Origin: an archaeon
GTDB taxonomy: Archaea; Asgardarchaeota; Hermodarchaeia; Hermodarchaeales; Hermodarchaeaceae
Length of the DNA: 10,227 nt
Assembly (NCBI GenBank): GCA_016550425.1
Contig: JABXGS010000135.1
Span: 1 to 10,227, forward strand
Direction: 5' to 3'
Shown: one piece after another, positions 1 to 5,758 of the stretch
Layout of the letters: the number at the start of each line of letters is the position of its first letter
How positions within the stretch are numbered: the first letter of the stretch is position 1
Notes under the pieces: model-generated
What the model was told of the DNA's origin: nothing
Databases searched by the model: none
What the model saw: only the letters and a program-made list of their open reading frames with translations
Translations under genes and position numbers: made by a program

Positions 1-28
1 AAAGTTTATAACTAATGTGCGAAACTTT
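1..28. repeat. Inverted repeat at window edge
   Basis: AAAGTTT (1-7) and AAACTTT (22-28) can form a 7-bp stem with a 14-nt loop. It lies about 40 bp beyond the stop of the minus-strand winged-helix gene, so it could fold at the 3' end of that transcript. There is no clear T tract on the minus strand, and the stem may continue beyond the window. Its role is uncertain. Confidence 0.25.
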
Positions 29-67
29 CTACCCAAAATAGAGCCAAATTGGTTGCTTTGTTTTTGT

Positions 68-523
68 CTAGATTTGGTTGGCCAAGACTTCAGCGATTTC
101 GTCGGTAAGATCTTCAATGTTGAGACGATATTCGCGTTGGGCTGCTGATCCTCTTCGGGTGAGACTCCCTTCTTTATGCATTCTTGATAGGTATGTTGAA
201 GCTGTTGCTAGGGGGATAGAGGGGTGAAAAGTGTGGTCATACAATTCTTGGATGTCTTTTGAGGTAAACCAACCGTGACGGCAATTGCGCAAAACAATGT
301 AACGAACTTTTTGGCGAACTGTCCAGGATTCAACATCAGGGATTGCAGATGAGCTTGGAGGTGTTTCAGCGGAAGTATTCGATCTATCGGTGCCTTTCAA
401 GGCAGTTGAGATTGACTCGGTGATTGAAGCTGGGAGGCCATCATCAAAGGTAATTGTGATGTCACAAGGTTTTCCTTCAATTGTCAAGCCTTCGATGGTG
501 ATCTTTTGTTTCCGTTTCTTCAT
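68..523 (-). CDS. Small winged-helix DNA-binding protein, unknown role
   Basis: A 151-residue soluble protein that I do not recognise as a named family. Residues 1-30 are basic and look like a short beta hairpin (KITIEGLTIEG...DITITFDDG). Residues 45-63 are a Ser/Thr/Pro-rich linker. Residues 66-135 look like a winged helix: helices around VRQKVRYIVL and SKDIQELYD, a recognition-helix candidate around ATASTYLSRMHKEG, and a wing around LTRRGSAAQREYRL. The C-terminus is an acidic helix. The start is ATG (521-523); the preceding G-rich GTGGGGGCC is at best a weak ribosome binding site, and a TATA-like CTATATGG lies at 562-569 on the minus strand. The gene diverges from orc1/cdc6 across the candidate origin, so binding to that region is a natural idea, but this is inference. 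There are no cysteine clusters, signal peptide or membrane segments. Confidence 0.75.
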   Translation of the reverse strand: MKKRKQKITIEGLTIEGKPCDITITFDDGLPASITESISTALKGTDRSNTSAETPPSSSAIPDVESWTVRQKVRYIVLRNCRHGWFTSKDIQELYDHTFHPSIPLATASTYLSRMHKEGSLTRRGSAAQREYRLNIEDLTDEIAEVLANQI

Positions 524-576
524 TGTTGGCCCCCACTAGGGTGTTATTTGCTCTCCAGTCCCATATAGTCTGCCTT

Positions 577-957
577 GTTCACAGAAATAAAAGTGTGACG
601 GTGTGAACTGAATGATCCAGAAAATGAAGTGAACATCAACAAAGGCTCTTACGGGTCTTGGTTAGGTTAAGGAAGATTTCTCTTGTCTACAAATGAAAAT
701 AGATTAAATCTCAGCTCTTCGTCCTTTATTCTCTATTTTAAGCCATTTCTCCATCTTTTGAAGGTGTTCACATGTTGTTAACACATTGATAATCTTTCTA
801 ACGATTTTATGCTCTTAGAACCATTTTCCAGTGGAAATGAAGGGGGGAGCCTTTGTTAACCCAATAATAATATCAATTTTGGATTCAATCTAGAAAAGAA
901 GGAGAAATAGCTGTTTTTTTGGAATTAATGTTAACATTTAGCGCGCCAATTGTGAAC
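577..957. repeat. Array of eight GTTMAC/GTKAAC motifs
   Basis: GTTCAC occurs at 577-582 and 766-771, GTGAAC at 603-608, 629-634 and 952-957, and GTTAAC at 777-782, 855-860 and 930-935. All are variants of TGTTMACA on one strand or the other. The first three start exactly 26 bp apart, and 777 to 855 is 78 bp, three times 26. Elsewhere I noticed only scattered single copies in coding DNA (for example 1351, 1523, 3947 and 4310), so the clustering is real. They differ from the ORB and could bind a second origin factor, the neighbouring winged-helix protein, or Orc1 in a minimal form. Confidence 0.65.
824..847 (+). promoter_or_regulatory. Origin recognition box (ORB)
   Basis: The site is a perfect dyad TTTCCA-G-TGGAAA (825-837), then TGAA, then a run of six G (842-847). 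This matches the archaeal ORB design: the dyad contacted by the Orc1/Cdc6 winged helix and a G-string that sets polarity and is read by the AAA+ domain. It lies 242 bp before the chosen orc1/cdc6 start, with the G-string pointing towards that gene. Confidence 0.8.
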
Positions 958-1034
958 AAAATAATAGCTAGTTGATAAACAATAGTTTTGGAGATACGTC
1001 AAATTACGAAACTCTAATATGGAGGTAGGGGGAA

Positions 1035-1049
1035 TTTCCAAAAGAAACG
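1035..1049 (+). promoter_or_regulatory. Degenerate ORB-like site in the orc1/cdc6 leader
   Basis: TTTCCAAAAGAAACG matches the first 15 bases of the full ORB (from 825) at 11 positions but lacks the downstream G run; a G run lies instead just upstream (1027-1032). It falls between the TATA-like element at 1013-1020 and the start codon, where an initiator could repress its own gene. It is a weak match and could be chance. Confidence 0.3.
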
Positions 1050-1074
1050 CTAGTATTTCCTTTGGGACCTAGTG

Positions 1075-1080
1075 AAGGAG
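1075..1080 (+). promoter_or_regulatory. Ribosome binding site deciding the orc1/cdc6 start
   Basis: AAGGAG sits 8 nt before the ATG at 1089. The longer in-frame alternative, TTG at 1062, has no Shine-Dalgarno-like sequence in front of it, so the ATG is preferred. Confidence 0.7.
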
Positions 1081-1088
1081 CCTATGAC

Positions 1089-2333
1089 ATGGACGACCCT
1101 CGACCACTTGATCGCATCTTTGAGAGACTGAGTTCAGGTCCGACTCTAATCGAGGACCGAAAAGTGCTTTGGCATTCTTATGTCCCTGATGTTCTCCCTC
1201 ACCGCAATGATCAAATTACACAAATAGGGAATATCCTCGCAACAGGATTGAAGGGTAGTCGGCCATCAAACGTTTTTGTCTATGGAAAACCTGGAACTGG
1301 AAAAACTGCAGTGACCAGATACGTCTTACGCGAATTAACAACAAAATTCGGTGAACTTCAACTGCCCTTCAAGTCAGTGTATCTTAATTGCCGAAATGTA
1401 GACACCGACTATCGGGTTCTTGCCCGAATCTGTGCTGAACTAGGACAGAAGGTTCCTTTTACTGGTCTGCCAACGGACGAAGTACATTCTAGGCTTATCG
1501 AACTGCTCGAAAGCCAGGATTTGTTAACGATTATTGTGCTCGATGAAATTGATCGTTTGGTCCTAAAAAGTGGAGACGACACATTGTACAAACTTACTCG
1601 CATAAATTATGAGCTTTCAAAGGCTCGCGTAAGTCTAATTGGTATATCCAACGATCTCCGCTTCCCCGAGTATCTGGATTCGCGAGTGCTTAGTAGCCTT
1701 AGTGAAGAAAAGGTCATCTTTCATCCCTATACCGCGCTCCAACTACAGGATATTCTTCGACGAAGAAGTTCTGTTGGCTTAAAAGAGGGAATCTTAGAAG
1801 AGCCTGGTGTTATTAATTTATGTGCAGCCCTAGCTGCAAGGGAAGAAGGCGATGCACGTAGGGCCCTTGATCTCTTACGAGTTGCTGTGGAAATCGCTGA
1901 AAGAGAATCCAGTGACAACGTTAAAGTTGAACACGTTGAAAAAGCGCGACTGAGCATTGAACGTGACACTGTTCTCGAAGTATTACGAACATTACCTGTT
2001 CAACAGAAACTGGTGCTTTATGCGGTATACTTGTTGGAACGCCACAAACATCCTCATCCCGTAACAGGTGAGGTCCAAGATGTATACGGGGACATTTGCA
2101 CTCAACTTGGAATGGATCCACTCACTCAGCGACGCGTCAGCGATCTCATCAACGATTTAGATGCAATAGGTCTTGTGAATGCAAAAGTAATCAGTAAGGG
2201 TAGATACGGACGAACCAAGAACATTCGTCTCAGCGTACCGAAAAAAATGGTCACCGATGTATTGGAACGCGACAGTCGAATAAAGACCCTTTCAAGTTAT
2301 GTGCCAAAAACCTTGAAGAAATCATCTTCTTAG
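1089..2333 (+). CDS. cdc6: Orc1/Cdc6 replication initiator ATPase
   Basis: A 414-residue archaeal replication initiator that binds ORB sites, helps melt the origin and recruits MCM. The AAA+ core shows Walker A GKPGTGKT (66-73), Walker B VLDEID (150-155), sensor 1 ISND (186-189), the initiator-specific region with DSRVLSSLSEEKVIFHPY (197-214), and sensor 2 GDARRALDLL (254-263). The C-terminal winged helix runs about 300-405 and ends with GRYGRTKNIRL, as is usual for Cdc6. All catalytic elements are intact and the length is typical. ATG at 1089 is chosen for its AAGGAG site; a TTG at 1062 would add nine residues. It is probably cotranscribed with the DUF2240/SWIM gene 6 bp downstream. The adjacent ORB suggests it acts at, and may autoregulate from, the upstream region. 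Identification is secure. Confidence 0.97.
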   Translation: MDDPRPLDRIFERLSSGPTLIEDRKVLWHSYVPDVLPHRNDQITQIGNILATGLKGSRPSNVFVYGKPGTGKTAVTRYVLRELTTKFGELQLPFKSVYLNCRNVDTDYRVLARICAELGQKVPFTGLPTDEVHSRLIELLESQDLLTIIVLDEIDRLVLKSGDDTLYKLTRINYELSKARVSLIGISNDLRFPEYLDSRVLSSLSEEKVIFHPYTALQLQDILRRRSSVGLKEGILEEPGVINLCAALAAREEGDARRALDLLRVAVEIAERESSDNVKVEHVEKARLSIERDTVLEVLRTLPVQQKLVLYAVYLLERHKHPHPVTGEVQDVYGDICTQLGMDPLTQRRVSDLINDLDAIGLVNAKVISKGRYGRTKNIRLSVPKKMVTDVLERDSRIKTLSSYVPKTLKKSSS

Positions 2334-2339
2334 GAAGCC

Positions 2340-2918
2340 ATGTTCATGCACCGAGTGCCCCGAACTCCCCTTGGTCTAGTAGATTATGCATTTCGCGCTA
2401 TTGGAAAAGCCCAGGTTCCCATTCAACAATTGGTGTTCTTTATTTCCTTTGATTTACGACAAATTCGCCCCTCAGAAGCAACTCAAATGATTCTTGATCT
2501 CAACAAGCAAGGAAAACTAAATATTGAAAACGGCGTTGTGATACGCCCTCAATTTGTAGAGTCTGAACCTGAACCACCCAAAGCATCCTCCGATTTTGGC
2601 ACTCAGTTACAGCTTTTTGTAAGCGCATCTCGGCTCTCTCGTGCGGTGGGTATGAACGATAAAGCCGTTGAATTTACTCGAATATCAAAGTCCCCGCTGA
2701 AAATTAAAGCAACTGTTCAAGGTACAAAAGAGTATGTTCTCGAGATAGATGAGGAAACGAGACGAATTTCACATGACTGTCCTGATTGGCGAAGAGTAAG
2801 CGTCATTCATAGATTCTGTAAACACGTAGCGAAGCTGTTTTTACTGCTTGAGAAAGAAGAGGCTACTCGCCTTCTCCAATCTCTCCAACAGGACACATGG
2901 GAGTTTATACAACTTTAA
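2340..2918 (+). CDS. DUF2240-like protein with SWIM-like zinc motif
   Basis: A 192-residue protein. Residues 11-72 (VDYAFRAIGK, then FISFDLRQIRPSEATQM and an acidic loop) resemble the archaeal DUF2240 family, probably a winged-helix-like fold. After a linker (73-88), residues 88-140 look beta-rich. The C-terminus carries H145-x-C147 and C160-x-H162 in a SWIM-like arrangement (ISHDCPDWRR...HRFCKHVAKL); the usual CxC...CxH pattern has His in place of the first Cys. SWIM domains bind zinc and often serve DNA or protein binding. AGGA (2332-2335) overlaps the orc1/cdc6 stop codon and is 4 nt from this ATG, which implies translational coupling. Its 3' end overlaps the convergent DP1 gene by 4 bp. 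Position between two replication genes suggests a role in replication or repair, which is inference. Confidence 0.85.
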   Translation: MFMHRVPRTPLGLVDYAFRAIGKAQVPIQQLVFFISFDLRQIRPSEATQMILDLNKQGKLNIENGVVIRPQFVESEPEPPKASSDFGTQLQLFVSASRLSRAVGMNDKAVEFTRISKSPLKIKATVQGTKEYVLEIDEETRRISHDCPDWRRVSVIHRFCKHVAKLFLLLEKEEATRLLQSLQQDTWEFIQL

Positions 2919-4459
2919 GTGAAGTTGAGAGTCTTTACATTCAAGGTTTTGAGATTAACTAAAGGAACTATGCCAGGAGTCGGTTCGATTCCAATTAATT
3001 TTTGGTATTCTGTTTGACTTTGAAAAGTTCCCGAATTGACCATCAACGTGTTACGGTAACTCCCTACGCTAGTCACATGGATATGACCACAATGGAGTAT
3101 ATCTGGAACTTCATCAATCACAAGCCAGTCACGGGGTTCTGCGACCACCGTAGTGCTTTTTCCATAAATAGGTGCAAGATGTCTTCCTCGTAACATTTCA
3201 CGCATTGCCGCATAACTTGCTTCTACTTCGGGTTTGGAAAGGGCTCCCATAATATCGACAAGACTGTCACCATGATATATCATGAGATTTACACCATGAA
3301 GACTCACCTGAGCTGGGCAACCCAATGAGTGAATGCTCAAGCCAGCATCTCGTAATGAACCAAAGTAATGATCATCGATGGCCGGGCGTGGAATGGCGAC
3401 ACGAACTCCATCATGATTACCTGGCGCGATAAGTATCTCGATGTGAGAAGGAATCTCTTGAAGAAATTGATTGAGGCCACTAAATTGGCTGTCAAGATCA
3501 AAAATCGTAATTTCAGATAGTTGGTTAGGGTACACGCCAATTCCATCAACCAAGTCCCCGTTGATCACAATGTATTTTACAGACCCAGCTAAAGCAACGT
3601 GTTCCTCGTCACCTTCGTTACCCTGAAGCCAATCAATGACGCGCTGAAATACTTTATCGAGAAAATGTCGACTCCCATAATGAATATCTGAGATTAGTAG
3701 TACACTGATGTCGTCTTTTGCTCGATGGTTACGGCGATTAGAGGGAATATCGGGCAGGTACAAATCCTTGGCAATCAGCATGTCAGCACTAACTAGGTTA
3801 CCTTCTATCATGAGTATCTGATCGAGGAGAATTGTGTTAGCCTTGTTAATTAATTTCGGATCCCGTTGTTGTATGATTACACCAATACGGCCACTTGGAT
3901 CCTCTACTTCCAAAGCAATATTACCACTACGGGTCATTGATTTGTTGTTCACAATACCCACGATTTTGACGCCTTTATTTTTCGTAGAGGATTCCTTTAT
4001 TTCAGATGCAAACTTGATATCAACTATACCTTTCCCGTCAACCCGTTGAGAGATGATATCTCGAATTCGGAAATACCGGTCCTGAAAATTTTTCCTAAAA
4101 TCTTCAATAGTCCCTTTGCCTTGTAATTCGGGGGTTGGGTCCTTGATAATTTTGAGATCGGATTTGACTGTTTCAGCGATTCTTTTTGCACTGGTGGGCT
4201 TTGGTATCTGTAGTTCCTCACTGATTATTCCGTTCTCCCGTGTTGGTTCAATTTTTTCTTGTACCGTTGGATGGAAGTGTGAGGGTCTTAAAATCGGTGT
4301 ATCGGTTGGGTGAACAGCCTTTGAGGTTAAGAAGCGGTCAACAACTTGGTTGGGATTCTTCTCCGTTTGTAACATACTCAAAGTGTCAGGGCTAATTTGA
4401 AAACCTGCTTTGATGAGTTTCGAAATGGCTTTCTGGACATTAGGGTCGTTTGTTGACAC
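2915..4459 (-). CDS. polB: DNA polymerase II (family D) small subunit DP1
   Basis: A 514-residue small subunit of the heterodimeric archaeal polymerase PolD, carrying the Mre11-like 3'-5' proofreading nuclease. Residues 1-45 form a small helical N-terminal domain, 46-115 a variable linker, about 140-240 the OB fold, and 250-500 the calcineurin-type phosphoesterase. Metal-ligand motifs are complete: SDIH (257-260), NGDLVDG (300-306), PGNHD (346-350), YHGDS (395-399) and CGHIH (457-461). The tail TFQSQTEYQK...PTPGIVPLV is characteristic of DP1. The start is GTG (4457-4459), preceded by GGCGAT with 5 nt spacing. The N-terminal VQKAISKLIKAGFQISPDTL matches the usual DP1 beginning, so a later start is unlikely. 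The large subunit DP2 is not in the window. It diverges from the PhoU gene and converges on the DUF2240/SWIM gene. Active-site residues suggest a working exonuclease. Confidence 0.96.
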   Translation of the reverse strand: MSTNDPNVQKAISKLIKAGFQISPDTLSMLQTEKNPNQVVDRFLTSKAVHPTDTPILRPSHFHPTVQEKIEPTRENGIISEELQIPKPTSAKRIAETVKSDLKIIKDPTPELQGKGTIEDFRKNFQDRYFRIRDIISQRVDGKGIVDIKFASEIKESSTKNKGVKIVGIVNNKSMTRSGNIALEVEDPSGRIGVIIQQRDPKLINKANTILLDQILMIEGNLVSADMLIAKDLYLPDIPSNRRNHRAKDDISVLLISDIHYGSRHFLDKVFQRVIDWLQGNEGDEEHVALAGSVKYIVINGDLVDGIGVYPNQLSEITIFDLDSQFSGLNQFLQEIPSHIEILIAPGNHDGVRVAIPRPAIDDHYFGSLRDAGLSIHSLGCPAQVSLHGVNLMIYHGDSLVDIMGALSKPEVEASYAAMREMLRGRHLAPIYGKSTTVVAEPRDWLVIDEVPDILHCGHIHVTSVGSYRNTLMVNSGTFQSQTEYQKLIGIEPTPGIVPLVNLKTLNVKTLNFT

Positions 4460-4510
4460 GACTTATCGCCTAGCTACTGTTGTTCCTATCCTTTATCTGG
4501 CTGTTCGTCG

Positions 4511-4545
4511 GAATGATATCATAAAGAACACTGAAGATAAATACA
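4511..4545. promoter_or_regulatory. Shared divergent promoter region, DP1 and PhoU
   Basis: The 111 bp between the divergent genes contain two TATA-like stretches, GATATCATAAAG (4515-4526) and ATAAATACA (4537-4545). On the plus strand the first would place transcription start near 4550, just before the PhoU gene; on the minus strand the same bases read CTTTATGATATC and could serve DP1. Which element serves which gene cannot be settled by eye. Confidence 0.35.
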
Positions 4546-4560
4546 TACAGTCATAGCAAC

Positions 4561-4565
4561 GGTGA
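4561..4565 (+). promoter_or_regulatory. GGTGA ribosome binding site, PhoU gene
   Basis: GGTGA lies 5 nt before ATG at 4571 and complements the archaeal 16S 3' end. The same bases contain GTG at 4562, an in-frame alternative start that would add three residues (MKK) but has no good site before it. The ATG is therefore preferred. Confidence 0.5.
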
Positions 4566-4570
4566 AAAAA

Positions 4571-5527
4571 ATGGAAGCGCGAAAATTACAGCAAGTTGGA
4601 GCATCATATCTCTTATCGGTACCAAAACATTGGGTCGATAATAACGGTTTGAAAAAAGGATCTATGATTCTAGTTCATGAACGCGCCGATGGCATGCTCA
4701 TTATTGACCCGGGTCTCGCTGAGGATCCCTTGCGTCAGCGTAGTGAGATTCTAGAAGCATCAAACGTGGCTCGCGAAATACTTGCAGGGTATTTGGCAGG
4801 AAATGACGTAATCGAGATTAATCTAGGCGATGCCATGACCCCGGCCTTAAAACGGGAGGTCAAACGAATGGCTGAATTTCTCGTGGGCGTAGAAATCATG
4901 GAAGAAGATGCATCAAAAATGACTCTTCAATGTCTTATCCCACGGAGTATTAACGCCATCACCTATTTGCGTCGAACATATGGTATTGTAACAAAAATGC
5001 ATGAAGACGCAATTCGCGCCTTCATCCGTAATGACCAAGAGCTGGCTCAGGACGTGATAGATCGGGACCGAGAGGTTGATCGTCTCTATTTTCTGGTAGT
5101 TCGTCAACTCCGGAAAGCTATCGCCTCTCCAATTGGTGATCACCTATTGTCGCCTCTTAATTTGCTAGATTATCGGTTGGTGGCAAAAGAAGTAGAAGCC
5201 ATTGCTGATGGGTGCGCAAGCATTGCTGAACAATTACAATCCAAAGATTATGTTATTCCACCTCGTCAGTTTTCTCAGATACTTAGGAAATTAAGTGAGC
5301 AAGTAGTCTCTGCGCATCGAGAAGCGATTTCTGCTGTTTTACAACAAGATAATACGCGAGCCAGACATGTAATTGCTCTGAAGGAGACTACAAATGCGTT
5401 AGTCACTGAGATTACCGAGTTTCTTGCAAAACAGGATATGACGGTGCTCCCGGTTTATGATCGAGTGGTTCATAATCTGGAACGCATCTTTGAATCTAGT
5501 ATCGATATCGCAGACTTGGTAATCTAG
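4571..5527 (+). CDS. AbrB-PhoU phosphate regulator
   Basis: A 318-residue protein of the archaeal AbrB-PhoU type. Residues 1-47 are a SpoVT/AbrB-like swapped-hairpin DNA-binding domain (RKLQQVGASYLLSVPKHWV...GSMILV). Two PhoU helical bundles follow, about 125-222 and 232-318. The PhoU metal motif ExxxD appears as E209AIAD213 in the first repeat; in the second it reads E304RIFE308, so the Asp is replaced by Glu. PhoU proteins control phosphate uptake by acting on the Pst transporter or a histidine kinase; fused to AbrB the protein probably also binds DNA directly. No pst or kinase gene is in the window, so the target is unknown. The gene ends 11 bp before the 3' end of the oppositely oriented tRNA-Ser, with no visible terminator between. 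GTG at 4562 is a possible alternative start. Confidence 0.9.
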   Translation: MEARKLQQVGASYLLSVPKHWVDNNGLKKGSMILVHERADGMLIIDPGLAEDPLRQRSEILEASNVAREILAGYLAGNDVIEINLGDAMTPALKREVKRMAEFLVGVEIMEEDASKMTLQCLIPRSINAITYLRRTYGIVTKMHEDAIRAFIRNDQELAQDVIDRDREVDRLYFLVVRQLRKAIASPIGDHLLSPLNLLDYRLVAKEVEAIADGCASIAEQLQSKDYVIPPRQFSQILRKLSEQVVSAHREAISAVLQQDNTRARHVIALKETTNALVTEITEFLAKQDMTVLPVYDRVVHNLERIFESSIDIADLVI

Positions 5528-5538
5528 GTGAAACGAAG

Positions 5539-5635
5539 TGGCGCGGAGTAAGGGATTTGAACCCTTGCGACCAAGAGGTCACTGGATGACCCGGTGCAAC
5601 TCGAGTCCAGCGCGTTACCGCTCCGCCAACTCCGC
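5539..5635 (-). tRNA. tRNA-Ser (anticodon CGA), intron-containing
   Basis: On the minus strand the acceptor GCGGAGT (5635-5629) pairs perfectly with ACTCCGC (5549-5543), followed by discriminator G and an encoded CCA (5541-5539). The T arm is AAGGG-TTCAAAT-CCCTT. A long variable arm GACC-TCTT-GGTC marks a class II tRNA. The anticodon stem CTGGA/TCCAG closes a CT-CGA-G loop (anticodon 5603-5601), which gives serine for UCG codons. The loop is interrupted after position 37 by a 12-nt intron (5588-5599). Mature length is 85 nt with CCA. The gene is convergent with the PhoU gene. Confidence 0.96.
5588..5599 (-). other. 12-nt archaeal intron in tRNA-Ser, position 37/38
   Basis: The intron reads TTGCACCGGGTC on the minus strand. 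Exon bases CTCG (32-35) pair with intron CGGG, including one U-G, to form the 4-bp central helix. The flanking 3-nt bulges are AG|T on the 5' side and TC|A on the 3' side, each cut after the second base. TGCAC closes the helix as a loop, so this is the relaxed bulge-helix-loop form. Removal restores the 7-base loop CTCGAGA. It would be cut by the archaeal splicing endonuclease and joined by RtcB. Confidence 0.88.
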
Positions 5636-5661
5636 AGAATAATAGACTATGATTTTCGTAC

Positions 5662-5671
5662 CCAATAAACA
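5662..5671 (-). promoter_or_regulatory. Box A (TATA) of tRNA-Ser
   Basis: On the minus strand TGTTTATTGG lies about 27-36 bp upstream of the tRNA 5' end at 5635. This is the expected distance for an archaeal box A that starts transcription a few bases before the mature end. The match to TTTATATA is partial. Confidence 0.4.
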
Positions 5672-5747
5672 TTCTTTTCTATTTCAATAATATTCAACAA
5701 CACCCAAAACCTTTACAACTGGTGACGAATCCTCTTCACCGCAACAA

Positions 5748-5752
5748 GGTGA
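5748..5752 (+). promoter_or_regulatory. GGTGA ribosome binding site, MoxR gene
   Basis: GGTGA is 6 nt before ATG 5759 and fixes that start. An AT-rich AATAATATT at 5686-5694 is a possible TATA box for the MoxR-VWA pair. Confidence 0.6.
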
Positions 5753-5758
5753 GAACCT

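Larger units (their letters stand above)
524..1088. other. Candidate chromosomal replication origin (gene-free)
   Basis: These 565 bp separate the divergent winged-helix and orc1/cdc6 genes and have no credible open frame. They hold one strong origin recognition box (824-847), eight copies of GTTMAC/GTKAAC (577-957), and an AT-rich stretch roughly 861-1020 that could serve as the unwinding element. Archaeal origins typically lie next to an orc1/cdc6 gene and combine ORB sites with an AT-rich element, so the layout fits. A TATA-like CTAATATG at 1013-1020 probably belongs to the orc1/cdc6 promoter. What is not seen is a second, inverted full ORB, which many archaeal origins have. Confidence 0.72.

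Noticed and set aside
530..545. Second, inverted ORB near the left of the origin
   Set aside because: GCCCCCACTAGGG has a C run but lacks the TTCCA/TGGAA dyad at the right distance.
611..630. ORB-like TCCAGAAAATGAAG
   Set aside because: Resembles the ORB only if two bases are deleted in the dyad, and it has no G string.
1062..1088. TTG start for orc1/cdc6
   Set aside because: No ribosome binding site before it, whereas ATG 1089 has AAGGAG at 8 nt.
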